Below are positions 19,288 through 27,490 of a DNA stretch of 64,000 nucleotides, in pieces. Source of the stretch: Burkholderia pyrrocinia (GTDB taxonomy: Bacteria > Pseudomonadota > Gammaproteobacteria > Burkholderiales > Burkholderiaceae). Position numbers and translations under genes: made by a program. Position 1 is the first letter of the stretch; each line of letters opens with the position of its first letter. Where the stretch lies: positions 992,001 through 1,056,000 of the forward strand of contig NZ_CP070979.1 of assembly GCF_018417535.1 (NCBI RefSeq), in the 5' to 3' direction. The notes below the pieces were generated by a model. It saw only the letters and a program-made list of their open reading frames with translations. It was not told the origin of the DNA and searched no databases.

Positions 19288-20451
19288 TCAGAACGACCGC
19301 GGCAGGCCGAGGATGTGCTCGGCCACGTACGCGAGAATCAGGTTCGTCGAGATCGGCGCGACCTGGTACAGGCGCGTCTCGCGGAACTTGCGCTCGACGT
19401 CGTATTCGCACGCGAAGCCGAAGCCGCCATGAAACTGCAGGCATGCGTTCGCGGCTTCCCACGATGCGTCGGCCGCAAGCAGCTTCGCCATGTTCGCCTG
19501 TGCGCCGCACGGCTCGTGCGCGTCGAACCGGCGCGCGGCCTCGAAACGCATCAGGCTCGCGGCCTCGACGTTGACGAACGCGCGCGCGATCGGAAACTGC
19601 ACGCCCTGGTTCTGCCCGATCGGGCGGCCGAATACGACGCGCTCCTTCACGTACTGCGACACCTTGTCGATGAACCAGTAGCCATCGCCGACGCATTCGG
19701 CCGCGATCAGCGTGCGCTCGGCGTTCAGCCCGTCGAGGATGTACCTGAACCCCTGCCCTTCCTCGCCGATCAGGTTCTCGGCCGGAATCTCGAGGTTGTC
19801 GAAGAACAACTCGTTGGTCTCGTGGTTGACCATGTTCAGGATCGGCTGGATCGTGAGGCCATGGCCGAGCCCCTCGCGCAAGTCGACGATGAAGATCGAC
19901 ATCCCTTCGGATTTCTTCTTCACGTCGGCGAGCGGCGTCGTGCGCGCGAGCAGGATCATCAGGTCCGAATGCAGCACGCGCGAGATCCATACCTTCTGGC
20001 CGTTGATCACGTAGCGGTCGCCGCGTTTCTCGGCCGTCGTCTTGATCTTCGTCGTGTCGGTGCCCGCGGTCGGCTCGGTCACGCCCATCGACTGCAGGCG
20101 CAGCTCGCCGCTCGCGATCTTCGGCAGGTACGCCTGCTTCTGCCCCGCCGAACCGTGGCGCAGCAACGTGCCCATGTTGTACATCTGCCCGTGGCACGCG
20201 CCCGAGTTGCCGCCCGATCGGTTGATCTCCTCCATGATGATCGACGCTTCGGTGAGGCCGAGGCCCGAGCCGCCGTATTCCTGCGGGATCAGCGCGGCAA
20301 GCCAGCCGGCCTTCGTCAGTGCGTCGACGAACGCGTCGGGATAGCCGCGCGCCTCGTCGATCTTGCGGAAATACTCGCCCGGAAACTCGCTGCACAGGTC
20401 GCGCACCGCTTCGCGGATGTCCTCGTACTGATTCTGTTGCGTGGTTTGCAT
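19288..20451 (-). CDS. Acyl-CoA dehydrogenase
   Basis: A 387-aa flavin-dependent acyl-CoA dehydrogenase introducing an alpha,beta double bond. FAD-binding blocks LQSMGVTEPTAGTDTTKIKT and VINGQKVWISRVLHSDLMIL are clear, and the C-terminal part has CLQFHGGFGFACEYDVERKF and LYQVAPISTNLILAYVAEHI. The usual short-chain YEGT base motif is replaced by an APIS-type sequence, a form common in dehydrogenases found next to CaiB-type transferases. It lies within the operon between the MaoC-type and CoA-transferase genes, so it should act on the activated pathway acid. Confidence 0.9.
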   Translation of the reverse strand: MQTTQQNQYEDIREAVRDLCSEFPGEYFRKIDEARGYPDAFVDALTKAGWLAALIPQEYGGSGLGLTEASIIMEEINRSGGNSGACHGQMYNMGTLLRHGSAGQKQAYLPKIASGELRLQSMGVTEPTAGTDTTKIKTTAEKRGDRYVINGQKVWISRVLHSDLMILLARTTPLADVKKKSEGMSIFIVDLREGLGHGLTIQPILNMVNHETNELFFDNLEIPAENLIGEEGQGFRYILDGLNAERTLIAAECVGDGYWFIDKVSQYVKERVVFGRPIGQNQGVQFPIARAFVNVEAASLMRFEAARRFDAHEPCGAQANMAKLLAADASWEAANACLQFHGGFGFACEYDVERKFRETRLYQVAPISTNLILAYVAEHILGLPRSF

Positions 20452-20482
20452 GGTCGGTCGTCGATGAATGGAAGGAGTCGCG

Positions 20483-21343
20483 TCACGCGAGGGTCGCCGT
20501 GGCCTGCATCGTCAGCCAGCCGTCGCGATCCTTCGCCCACAGCTCGATCGTCCTGCCGTCGTCCGACGGCCTGCCGCACAGCGTGAACGCCTGTCCGTCG
20601 AAGGTCGGGCGCACCGCGCAAAACGCGAAGCCGGCAAGCGTCGCATCGGGCCGTTCGCGATGCACGAGATCGACGAGCAGCGTCGCGATCAGCGGGCCGT
20701 GCACGACGAGCCCCGGATAGCCTTCCTCCTGCGTCACGTAACTGCGGTCGTAGTGGATGCGGTGGCCGTTGAAGGTCAGCGCCGAATAGCGGAACAGCAG
20801 CACGGCGTCGGCGGTGATGGTGCGCGACCAGGTTTCGCCCGCAGGCGCCGCGACGGGTTTCGGCGCGCTCGCGCCCGGCTGCGGCGCGTCGCGATAGACG
20901 ATGTCGTGTTCTTCTTCGACGCACAACACGCCGTCACACTCGATCCGGTGCTGCACGGTCACGAACACGAGGCGGCCGCTGCGGCCTGTCTTGTCCTCGA
21001 CGTTCGCGATCGTCGATTCGCGCGTCGCCTCCCGGCCCGCGCGCAGCGGCGCATGGAACGTCAGGCGGCCGCCCGCCCACATGCGGCGCGGCAGCGGCAC
21101 GGGCGGCAGGAAGCCGCCGCGCTTCGGATGCCCGTCGGCGCCGACTTCCGCCATCGGCGCGACGGGCAGGAAGTACAGCCAGTGCCACAGCGGCGGCACG
21201 ACGTCGCCGGGCGCCGCGCGGTCGAGCGTCGCGGCCAGTGCGTTCAGCGGGAACGCGGTGATGGAATCGCCGAGCGTTTCGGTCTTGCCGAGCCACGCGT
21301 CGAGCGGCGTCGATGCGGATTCCCGTGATGATGAAGTCGGCAC
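20483..21343 (-). CDS. MaoC/FAS1-like dehydratase (mesaconyl-CoA hydratase/HTD2 type)
   Basis: A 286-aa double-hot-dog protein. The C-terminal half carries the hydratase-2-like sequence ALTFNGHRIHYDRSYVTQEE followed by GYPGLVVHGPL; the N-terminal half contains WHWLYFLPVAPMAEVGADGH and LPRRMWAGGRLTFHAPLRAG, as in mesaconyl-C4-CoA hydratase and mitochondrial HTD2. It should hydrate an enoyl-CoA made by one of the dehydrogenases. A GTG start at 21343 is supported by GGAG eight bases upstream. The operon has a second, distinct MaoC protein at 22287, suggesting two different hydration steps or an intermediate with two acyl arms. Confidence 0.82.
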   Translation of the reverse strand: MPTSSSRESASTPLDAWLGKTETLGDSITAFPLNALAATLDRAAPGDVVPPLWHWLYFLPVAPMAEVGADGHPKRGGFLPPVPLPRRMWAGGRLTFHAPLRAGREATRESTIANVEDKTGRSGRLVFVTVQHRIECDGVLCVEEEHDIVYRDAPQPGASAPKPVAAPAGETWSRTITADAVLLFRYSALTFNGHRIHYDRSYVTQEEGYPGLVVHGPLIATLLVDLVHRERPDATLAGFAFCAVRPTFDGQAFTLCGRPSDDGRTIELWAKDRDGWLTMQATATLA

Positions 21344-21439
21344 TTGCGAATCTCCGGTGCGCTTGCAGGTAGCCCTACTATGAACCGCGTCGTCGCGTTT
21401 CGCGAAGTCGGCTTTTCCTAACCTCGACTTCGATTTTGC

Positions 21440-22246
21440 TTAAGGACCTTCGGCCTCGCCGCGCAGCACGGCCGATGCTTCGTCCTCGACGCGCTGCCAC
21501 AGCTCGAACGCCATCGGACGCTCGGCCTCTTCGGCCAGGTGCCCGACCAGCCCGATCGCGCGCGCCATCACGCCGAAGCCGCGCACGATCCGCCACGGGA
21601 AACCGAATTCGCAGCAGATCGCGCCGATCGCACCCGTTGCGTTGATCGGCAGCGACTTGCCCGACACGCGCTCGGCTTCGGCGCCGATCAGTTGCATCAG
21701 CGTCACGTAATCGCCCGACAGGCCGTTCCGCGCGGCGATCTCGAAGAGCCGCGGCGTGCGCGGATCGACGGGCTTGTGCAGCGGATGGCCGAGGCCCGGC
21801 ACCGCGGCGCCGCGTTCGCGCCACGCGGCGACCGTGTCGCGCGCGAGCTGCGCCAGATCATCGCGCTGCATGCCCTTCGTTCCGTAAGGCAGCGCATCGG
21901 ACAACATCCGGCACGCGCCCTCCATGCTGCCGACGAATACCGAGCCGAGCCCGCACAAGCCGGCCGCGACGGCCGCCTGCAGCGACTCGGGCGCGCCCGC
22001 ATACGTCATCCGCGCGACGATCGCGCTCGGCGTCATCCCGTGCTCGACGAGCGTGATCACGATCGCGTTGAACACGGCCGATTGCTCGGGCGTCGCGGCC
22101 TGGCCCGTGAGCTGCAGGAACGCGAAGTCGCCGAGGTTCATGTGGCCGAGGATTTCGTTCGGCAAATCCTTGCCGCGCACGACGATGCGATCGGGCAGGC
22201 TGTATGCGATGTCGGAACGCACGAGCGGTTTCGGTGGTCGGGCCAT
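21440..22246 (-). CDS. Citryl-CoA lyase / short citrate-synthase-family protein
   Basis: A 268-aa member of the citrate synthase superfamily, much shorter than citrate synthase and matching the citryl-CoA lyase (Ccl) type. The conserved GAAVPGLGHPLHKPVDPR holds the catalytic histidine region, and CCEFGFPWRIVRGFGVMARA with VGHLAEEAERP forms the C-terminal active-site block. Ccl cleaves citryl-CoA to acetyl-CoA and oxaloacetate; relatives may condense or cleave methylated analogues. ATG 22246 is preferred to 22255 because GGAG sits nine bases before it but directly against the other. It lies between the two MaoC genes. Confidence 0.83.
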   Translation of the reverse strand: MARPPKPLVRSDIAYSLPDRIVVRGKDLPNEILGHMNLGDFAFLQLTGQAATPEQSAVFNAIVITLVEHGMTPSAIVARMTYAGAPESLQAAVAAGLCGLGSVFVGSMEGACRMLSDALPYGTKGMQRDDLAQLARDTVAAWRERGAAVPGLGHPLHKPVDPRTPRLFEIAARNGLSGDYVTLMQLIGAEAERVSGKSLPINATGAIGAICCEFGFPWRIVRGFGVMARAIGLVGHLAEEAERPMAFELWQRVEDEASAVLRGEAEGP

Positions 22247-22286
22247 GAGAGTCATCTCCGTCAGGGTTGAGTCAATGCGCGCGGGT

Positions 22287-23156
22287 TCAGCGCAGTTCCG
22301 CGACGCCGTTGTCGAGCACCACGACGTCGCGTTCGATCACGCGCGAACGGAACTGCACGACGGTGTCGTCGCGCCACATCTCGGTGCGGATCGTCTCGCC
22401 CGGATACACGGGCGCCGTGAAGCGCGCGCGAAACAGCGCGAGCCGCGCGGGGTCGCTGCCGCATTGCATCTTCAGCACCGCGTGCGCGGCCACGCCCCAC
22501 GTCGCGAGGCCATGCAGGATCGGCCGCTCGAAGCCGGCCGCGCGCGCGACGTCGGGGTCCGCATGCAGCGGATTGTCGTCGCCGGACAGCCGATAAACGA
22601 GCGCCGTTTCCGCGCGCGTCGGCAGGTCGCAGACGGCATCCGGCGCACGCTCGGGCACTGCGGGCGGCGCGGCCGGTGCTGCGTCGCTCGGGTCGCCGTT
22701 CGCGCTGTAGCCGCCGTCGCCGCGGCAGAAGTTGAGCTGCTCGAGGGTCGCGAGCCGCTCGCCCGTCGCCCGGTCGATCACCTCGCGCTCGATCAGCAGC
22801 AGCGCACCCTTGCCGGCGCCCTTGTCGACGATGCGCGCGATGCGCGAACGGCCGATCACGGTCGCGGCCGGCGGCAGCGGCCGGTGGATGCGCAGCGTCT
22901 GCTCGCCGTGCAGCATCCTGACCCAGTCGATGCCGCTGCGCGGATCCTTCGCCCAGAAGCCCGGGTAGCCGAGCACCGCCGCGAACGTCGGCGGCACGCG
23001 CAGGTGCTTCTCGTAGACGAACGCGAGCTCGTCGGGGCCGAGCGGATCGGCGCCGAATCCGACACCGAGGCTGTACAGGATCACGTCGCGATGCGTGTAA
23101 TGTTGCTCGATGTCGTCGAACGGCCAGTTCTTCAGGGTGTGATAGTCGATCGTCAT
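22287..23156 (-). CDS. MaoC-family 2-enoyl-CoA hydratase (17-beta-HSD4/hydratase-2 type)
   Basis: A 289-aa double-hot-dog enoyl-CoA hydratase. The N-terminal part, DVILYSLGVGFGADPLGPDE and PPTFAAVLGYPGFW, is typical of peroxisomal hydratase 2 and its bacterial counterparts. The C-terminal catalytic motif YRLSGDDNPLHADPDVARAA, followed by PILHGLATWG, contains the Asp/His pair. It adds water to trans-2-enoyl-CoA with (R) stereochemistry. The SDR at 26348 resembles the dehydrogenase half of the same multifunctional enzyme family, so the two probably act in sequence. Confidence 0.9.
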   Translation of the reverse strand: MTIDYHTLKNWPFDDIEQHYTHRDVILYSLGVGFGADPLGPDELAFVYEKHLRVPPTFAAVLGYPGFWAKDPRSGIDWVRMLHGEQTLRIHRPLPPAATVIGRSRIARIVDKGAGKGALLLIEREVIDRATGERLATLEQLNFCRGDGGYSANGDPSDAAPAAPPAVPERAPDAVCDLPTRAETALVYRLSGDDNPLHADPDVARAAGFERPILHGLATWGVAAHAVLKMQCGSDPARLALFRARFTAPVYPGETIRTEMWRDDTVVQFRSRVIERDVVVLDNGVAELR

Positions 23157-23165
23157 CGCGTGCGT

Positions 23166-23963
23166 TCAGGCGTCGGGCTGCGCGGGCCAGTTGAACAGCG
23201 GCGGCTGTTTTGCCGTGAAGCGCCGCACGGCTTCGCGGTGGTAGTCGGTCGTGAACGCGATCCCCTGCGCGAGCGCCTCCATCTCGAGCATCGCGCGCAG
23301 ATCGCTCGCATGCGATTGATTGAGCGCGCGCTTCGCGAGGCCGAACGCGACCGGCGACGCGCCGGCCAGGCTCGCCGCGAGCTGCCGGGCGCGCGCGTGC
23401 AGCGCGTCATGCGGCACGATCTCGAACACGGCACCGAGCTGCCGCGCCTCCTCCGCACCGATCTCGCGCGCACTGAACACGAGGTCCTTCGCGCGCGGCA
23501 TCCCGACCACGCGCGGCAGCGTGTAGAACGCGCCGCAATCCGGCACCAGGCCAACCTTCATGAACGGCATGCAGAAGCGCGCGCGCGGCGACGCAACGAC
23601 GAAATCCGCCAGCAGCGCGAGGCTGAAGCCCGCGCCATACGCGACGCCATCGACCGCCGCAACCACCGGCCGGTCCAGATCGAGCAGCATGCCGATCCAT
23701 CCGTGCAGATCGTCGATCCGGTCGCGTCCCGCCTGCGCGTCCGCCACGTTCATCGCGCGCAGGTCGCCGCCCGAGCAGAAATCGTCGCCCGCGCCGCGCA
23801 GCACGACCGCGCGCACCGACCGGTCGGCGCGGATCGCATGGACCGCGTCGCGCAACGCGGCGCGCATCGGCGCATTCAGCGCGTTCTTCTGTTGCGCACG
23901 ATTGAGGATCAAGGTCGCGATGCCGTCGGCGACGTCCACGCGCAAAGTCGGCTCTTCGTTCAC
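23166..23963 (-). CDS. Enoyl-CoA hydratase/isomerase family protein
   Basis: A 265-aa crotonase-fold protein. The oxyanion-hole segments VVLRGAGDDFCSGGDLRAMN and VDGVAYGAGFSLALLADFVV are conserved. The catalytic region MKVGLVPDCGAFYTLPRVVG has Asp where many hydratases have Glu, a PaaG/ECI-like pattern that may favour isomerisation or C-C hydrolysis over hydration. It starts with GTG at 23963 with GGAG seven bases upstream. It is the third hydratase-like protein of the operon, which supports a substrate with branched or cyclic carbon skeleton needing non-standard beta-oxidation steps. Confidence 0.88.
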   Translation of the reverse strand: MNEEPTLRVDVADGIATLILNRAQQKNALNAPMRAALRDAVHAIRADRSVRAVVLRGAGDDFCSGGDLRAMNVADAQAGRDRIDDLHGWIGMLLDLDRPVVAAVDGVAYGAGFSLALLADFVVASPRARFCMPFMKVGLVPDCGAFYTLPRVVGMPRAKDLVFSAREIGAEEARQLGAVFEIVPHDALHARARQLAASLAGASPVAFGLAKRALNQSHASDLRAMLEMEALAQGIAFTTDYHREAVRRFTAKQPPLFNWPAQPDA

Positions 23964-23977
23964 GGGTGCCGCTCCGG

Positions 23978-25102
23978 TCAGGTCGAAGGATCGGCGAGCG
24001 TCGCGAGCGCGCGTTCGAGCGCCGTCGTCAGATGGCTAGCCTCCAAGCCGGCGAATTCGACGTCGCCGCGCGCAAGAAACGCCTCGATATGGCGCTCGCA
24101 CGCACTGCGTTCGGCCGGCAGCCCGGCGAAGCCGTCCTCGAGCCATTCGATCGAGCGGATCGGGCGCGGATGCCAGTCGCCGTTGACGATCGCACGCACG
24201 ATCGTATTGTCGCGCACCAGCACGCTCAGCCAGATCATCCCGGCCGGCGCCTTTTCGCGGCCGCGCCCGATGCGGTCGCCCTCGCGCATCAACGGCGCAT
24301 AACGCACCGCCTCGCTTTTCCCGGTGAACCATGCATCGCTCGCCAGCCGGCTCGCGTAGCCGGCCGCGAGTTCGACCTCGCGTGCGACCAGCTCGCCCGG
24401 CTGCAGCACGACGTCGCCGAATGCGCGCCGCGTCACGTCCTGCGCCCAGTGCACCAGCTCATCGTGCGTCACGCCACGCCCGAGTTCGCGTTCGAGAAAC
24501 GTGTAGCGCGACCCGAGATCCTTGTGCTTCTTGTCGCGCACCTTCTCGGGCGGCATCGGCAACGCGCACGCGGCGATATCCGTATCGATCTCCGTCACGT
24601 TCAGCAGGATGCGGAACGTCAGCACGCCGTCCTCGATCTTCACCGATGTCGCGACCAGCTTGCGGCCGTCCATCTCGACGTCGTTGAGCGGCCGGTACGC
24701 GGCGGCGAGGCCGAACCGTTCGCGCAGGCTGTCGGCCACGTGGCCGAGCACGACCGGGAACGCGTCGGCCGCGGTCGGCGGCACGTGCGGCGCATCGAGC
24801 GGCAGATACAGCGCGAGAAACGCGGACCCGCGGCCCGCATAGATCGCGCCGCCGCCGTTCGTGCGGCGCAGCGCGGTCACGCCGCGGCTGTGGCAGAAAT
24901 CCAGGTCCAGCACTTGATGCGGATCCTCGTTGACGCCGATCGTGATGCTGTCGCTGTCGAACACGTTCAGATAGACGGTCGGCGCGGCCGTGCGCTCCGC
25001 GACGGCGCGCTCGATCGCGGGCGACACCGAGATCGAGAAATCGGCGTAGCTGCGCCGGCCGGTCACGAAGCGCCACGGCGCCGGACGAATCGGTTCTGTC
25101 AT
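23978..25102 (-). CDS. Lipoate-protein ligase A family protein
   Basis: A 374-aa protein with a complete LplA-type catalytic domain: SDSITIGVNEDPHQVLDLDF, the lipoate-binding RRTNGGGAIYAGRGSAFLAL, and NDVEMDGRKLVATSVKIEDG with the conserved lysine. The C-terminal part resembles the accessory domain of bacterial ligases. It would adenylate lipoate or octanoate and attach it to a lipoyl domain. No lipoyl-domain protein or 2-oxoacid dehydrogenase lies in the operon, which makes its presence unusual. Its ATG overlaps the stop of the PaaK-like ligase gene by four bases, so it is a genuine co-translated operon member. Confidence 0.85.
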   Translation of the reverse strand: MTEPIRPAPWRFVTGRRSYADFSISVSPAIERAVAERTAAPTVYLNVFDSDSITIGVNEDPHQVLDLDFCHSRGVTALRRTNGGGAIYAGRGSAFLALYLPLDAPHVPPTAADAFPVVLGHVADSLRERFGLAAAYRPLNDVEMDGRKLVATSVKIEDGVLTFRILLNVTEIDTDIAACALPMPPEKVRDKKHKDLGSRYTFLERELGRGVTHDELVHWAQDVTRRAFGDVVLQPGELVAREVELAAGYASRLASDAWFTGKSEAVRYAPLMREGDRIGRGREKAPAGMIWLSVLVRDNTIVRAIVNGDWHPRPIRSIEWLEDGFAGLPAERSACERHIEAFLARGDVEFAGLEASHLTTALERALATLADPST

Positions 25103-26301
25103 GTCCCGCTCCTCAAGTCCTGGACGATCGCGTCCCCGTCGAGCGCCGCGACGCATTCGATCGCGTCCGCGCGGATCAGGGTCTGCTGCCGGAAGCGCGC
25201 GCCAAGCGCGTCGACGAGCGAAGCATCATCGCCGTGGCCCACGCGGCGCTCGATCCGGAACGTCAGATGATCGCCACCGTTCGCGTTGCGCGTCACGACC
25301 AGCCGATAGCGCCCCGTCGCGCCTTCGACGCCATCGAGCAGCCGGCGCAATTCCGACGGATACACCTTCACGCCCTTCGCCTTCACCATCGAATCGGTGC
25401 GCCCGAACACGCTGCGCGGCAGCGAGACGGTGCGGCCGTGAACCGGCGGCGTCGTCTCGAGCACGGTCAGGTCGCCGGTGCGGTAGCGAACGAGCGGCTG
25501 CAGCTCCTTCGACAGATGCGTGAGCACGAGCTCGCCGCGCGTGCCTTCCGGCAACGGCTCGCCGGTTTCGGGATCGACGACTTCGGCATGCAGCAGCTCG
25601 TCCATCACGTGCATGCCGCTGCCACCCGGAAAGGTGCGCGCCACCGGCAGGCATTCGGATAGCGAGTAGCTGTCGACCAGCAGCGTATCGGGCATCGCGT
25701 CGCGCACGCGCCGATAGACGTCCGCGTTGCTGGTGAACGCCTCGCCGCCCGCGAAGAACACGCGCGGCGCCGGGCATCCCGCGTCGATCAGCTTGAGCGC
25801 ATGCGACGGATTCGCCGCGAGCACCGTGACGCCACAGCGGCGCGCGATGTCGGCGGCGCGCCCGGTTTCGCCGGGGCCGTGCGGGATGCACGCGACGCCG
25901 CGCGCTTCCATCTGGCTCTGGTAGAACAATCCGGCGACGAACAGGTGATAGCCGAACGTCACCAGGCAAACGTCGCCGGGACCGATCCCGCACGCGTCGA
26001 GATGGCGGCCGCACGCCGCCTCGATCGCGCGCAGGTCCGCCGCGCTGTGCAGGATCGGCACGAGCGACGCGCCCATCGGCGTCAGGTTCACGCGCACCGG
26101 CGGCACGTGCGGCCTGAATGCGCCGTAGCCGGGCTGCGACATTTCGGCAACGAGGTCGGCCCGCGTCATCGTCGGCACGCGTGCGGCGAATTCGTCGAGA
26201 CTCGATACGCGGCGCGGCAGCCGCGCGGCATGGAACGGGTGCGCTTGCAGGCGCTCGAGCTGCGCGTTCAGGCGCTCGATCGGCATCGGGGCGGCCGTCA
26301 T
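25099..26301 (-). CDS. Phenylacetate-CoA ligase-like AMP-forming acid-CoA ligase
   Basis: A 400-aa member of the PaaK/coenzyme F390 synthetase group of adenylate-forming enzymes, slightly shorter than PaaK. Motifs are LVDSYSLSECLPVARTFPGG (acidic residue of the A5 motif), LQPLVRYRTGDLTVLETTPP (A7), and FGRTDSMVKAKGVKVYPSEL (A8 hinge with the Lys/Val/Tyr pattern). It activates a carboxylic acid, perhaps aromatic or alicyclic, as the entry step of the operon's pathway. ATG 26301 gives a sensible N-terminus. It is translationally coupled to the lipoate-protein ligase-like gene downstream. Confidence 0.83.
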   Translation of the reverse strand: MTAAPMPIERLNAQLERLQAHPFHAARLPRRVSSLDEFAARVPTMTRADLVAEMSQPGYGAFRPHVPPVRVNLTPMGASLVPILHSAADLRAIEAACGRHLDACGIGPGDVCLVTFGYHLFVAGLFYQSQMEARGVACIPHGPGETGRAADIARRCGVTVLAANPSHALKLIDAGCPAPRVFFAGGEAFTSNADVYRRVRDAMPDTLLVDSYSLSECLPVARTFPGGSGMHVMDELLHAEVVDPETGEPLPEGTRGELVLTHLSKELQPLVRYRTGDLTVLETTPPVHGRTVSLPRSVFGRTDSMVKAKGVKVYPSELRRLLDGVEGATGRYRLVVTRNANGGDHLTFRIERRVGHGDDASLVDALGARFRQQTLIRADAIECVAALDGDAIVQDLRSGT

Positions 26302-26347
26302 CGTGCGCACCCGGCAATCGCGTCGACGGCGTGCGTGTCGCGCGTAG

Positions 26348-27268
26348 TCATACGGGATCCCAACTGAATACGTCGGCCGACACGTCGAGCGAATGGAAGC
26401 CCGCGCGCAGCGCCGGCATCGCATGCTCGGCGATCGATTCCGGCGTCCAGCCATCGCCGCGATGCACGGAGCGCACCGGACGCGGCTGGCTCATCACGAA
26501 GATCTCGTTGTTGCGCACCGCGAAGATCTGGCCGTTGACCGCCTGCGCGGCGTCGCTCGCGAGATACACCGCGAGCGGCGCGATTTTCGCAGGCGTCATC
26601 TGCCTGATCTTCGCGACGCGCGCTTCCTGCTCGGGCGAATCGATCCGGATCGCGCTGATCATGCGGCTCCACGCGAACGGCGCGATGCAGTTCGAGCGCA
26701 CGCCGAATTTCTGCAGATCGAGCGCGATCGATTTCGACAGGCCGGCGATGCCGAGCTTCGCCGCGCTGTAGTTCGCCTGCGCGAGATTGCCGATCAGGCC
26801 GGACGTCGACGTCATGTGCACGTACGCGCCGCCGCGCTGCACCTTGAAGTGGTCGGCCGCCGCGCGCGACACATGGTAGCTGCCGTACAGGTGCACCTTC
26901 AGCACCGCGTCCCATTCGTCGACGCTCATCTTGTGGAAGTAGCGGTCGCGCAGGATGCCCGCGTTGTTCACCACGCAATCGATGCGCCCGAACACGTCGA
27001 GCGCCTGCTGCACGATGCGCGCCGCGCCGGCCGGATCGGCGACGCTGTCCGTGTTCGCCGCCGCTTCGCCGCCGATGGCGTCGATCTCGTCGACGACCTG
27101 CTGCGCGGGACCGGCGTCGTGCCCCGCGCCTTCCAGCGACGCGCCGACGTCGTTGATCACGACCTTCGCGCCATGCGTCGCCATCAGCAGCGCGATGTCG
27201 CGGCCGATGCCGCCGCCCGACCCCGTCACGACCACGACCTTGCCGTCCATCGTCCGTTGCTCCGCCAT
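26348..27268 (-). CDS. SDR-family 3-hydroxyacyl-CoA dehydrogenase (17-beta-HSD4 N-terminal type)
   Basis: A 306-aa short-chain dehydrogenase. The nucleotide motif VVVVTGSGGGIGRDIALLMA is followed by DCVVNNAGILRDRYFHKMS and the catalytic SGLIGNLAQANYSAAKLGIA (Tyr and Lys present). The insert around NDVGASLEGAGHDAGPAQQV and the general plan match the dehydrogenase part of peroxisomal multifunctional enzyme type 2 and FOX2. It should oxidise the (R)-3-hydroxyacyl-CoA made by the MaoC protein. It is the first gene of the eleven-gene operon and lies divergent to the LysR gene at 27491, with a palindrome between them. Confidence 0.9.
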   Translation of the reverse strand: MAEQRTMDGKVVVVTGSGGGIGRDIALLMATHGAKVVINDVGASLEGAGHDAGPAQQVVDEIDAIGGEAAANTDSVADPAGAARIVQQALDVFGRIDCVVNNAGILRDRYFHKMSVDEWDAVLKVHLYGSYHVSRAAADHFKVQRGGAYVHMTSTSGLIGNLAQANYSAAKLGIAGLSKSIALDLQKFGVRSNCIAPFAWSRMISAIRIDSPEQEARVAKIRQMTPAKIAPLAVYLASDAAQAVNGQIFAVRNNEIFVMSQPRPVRSVHRGDGWTPESIAEHAMPALRAGFHSLDVSADVFSWDPV

Positions 27269-27335
27269 ACGTCCCGCTCCTTGTCCCGTTCTTCTCGATC
27301 ACCTGGAGGCAGCTTGACGCATGCCCGCGCGCTCG

Positions 27336-27374
27336 ACAATTTGCATCTCCCGAATCCGGGATTCGTCTCGCGTT
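27336..27374. promoter_or_regulatory. Divergent regulatory element between the SDR operon and LysR gene (repeat copy 3)
   Basis: The sequence starts with CAATTTGCAT and contains the perfect palindrome CGAATC-CGG-GATTCG (27351-27365). It resembles, with one indel, the elements at 35874-35944 and 39240-39309. It is well placed to control the eleven-gene operon and the LysR gene together. Confidence 0.5.
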
Positions 27375-27490
27375 AACCCATGCGCCCGCGCATCGGCTTT
27401 CGCTGTCGCGCCCGCCCGTAGTTCCGCTAATGGCTCGCGCCGCGGCGACGCGCGATAATCGACCACTCCATCCCGAGCGGGCATATCGTC

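Noticed and set aside
16697..20395. Single 1232-codon minus-strand open frame
   Set aside because: Its first two-thirds read an arginine-rich shadow of the dehydrogenase and CoA-transferase genes; only the MmgE/PrpD part from 18082 is a real protein.
18172..20586. 804-codon plus-strand frame
   Set aside because: Antisense shadow of the CoA-transferase and dehydrogenase genes.
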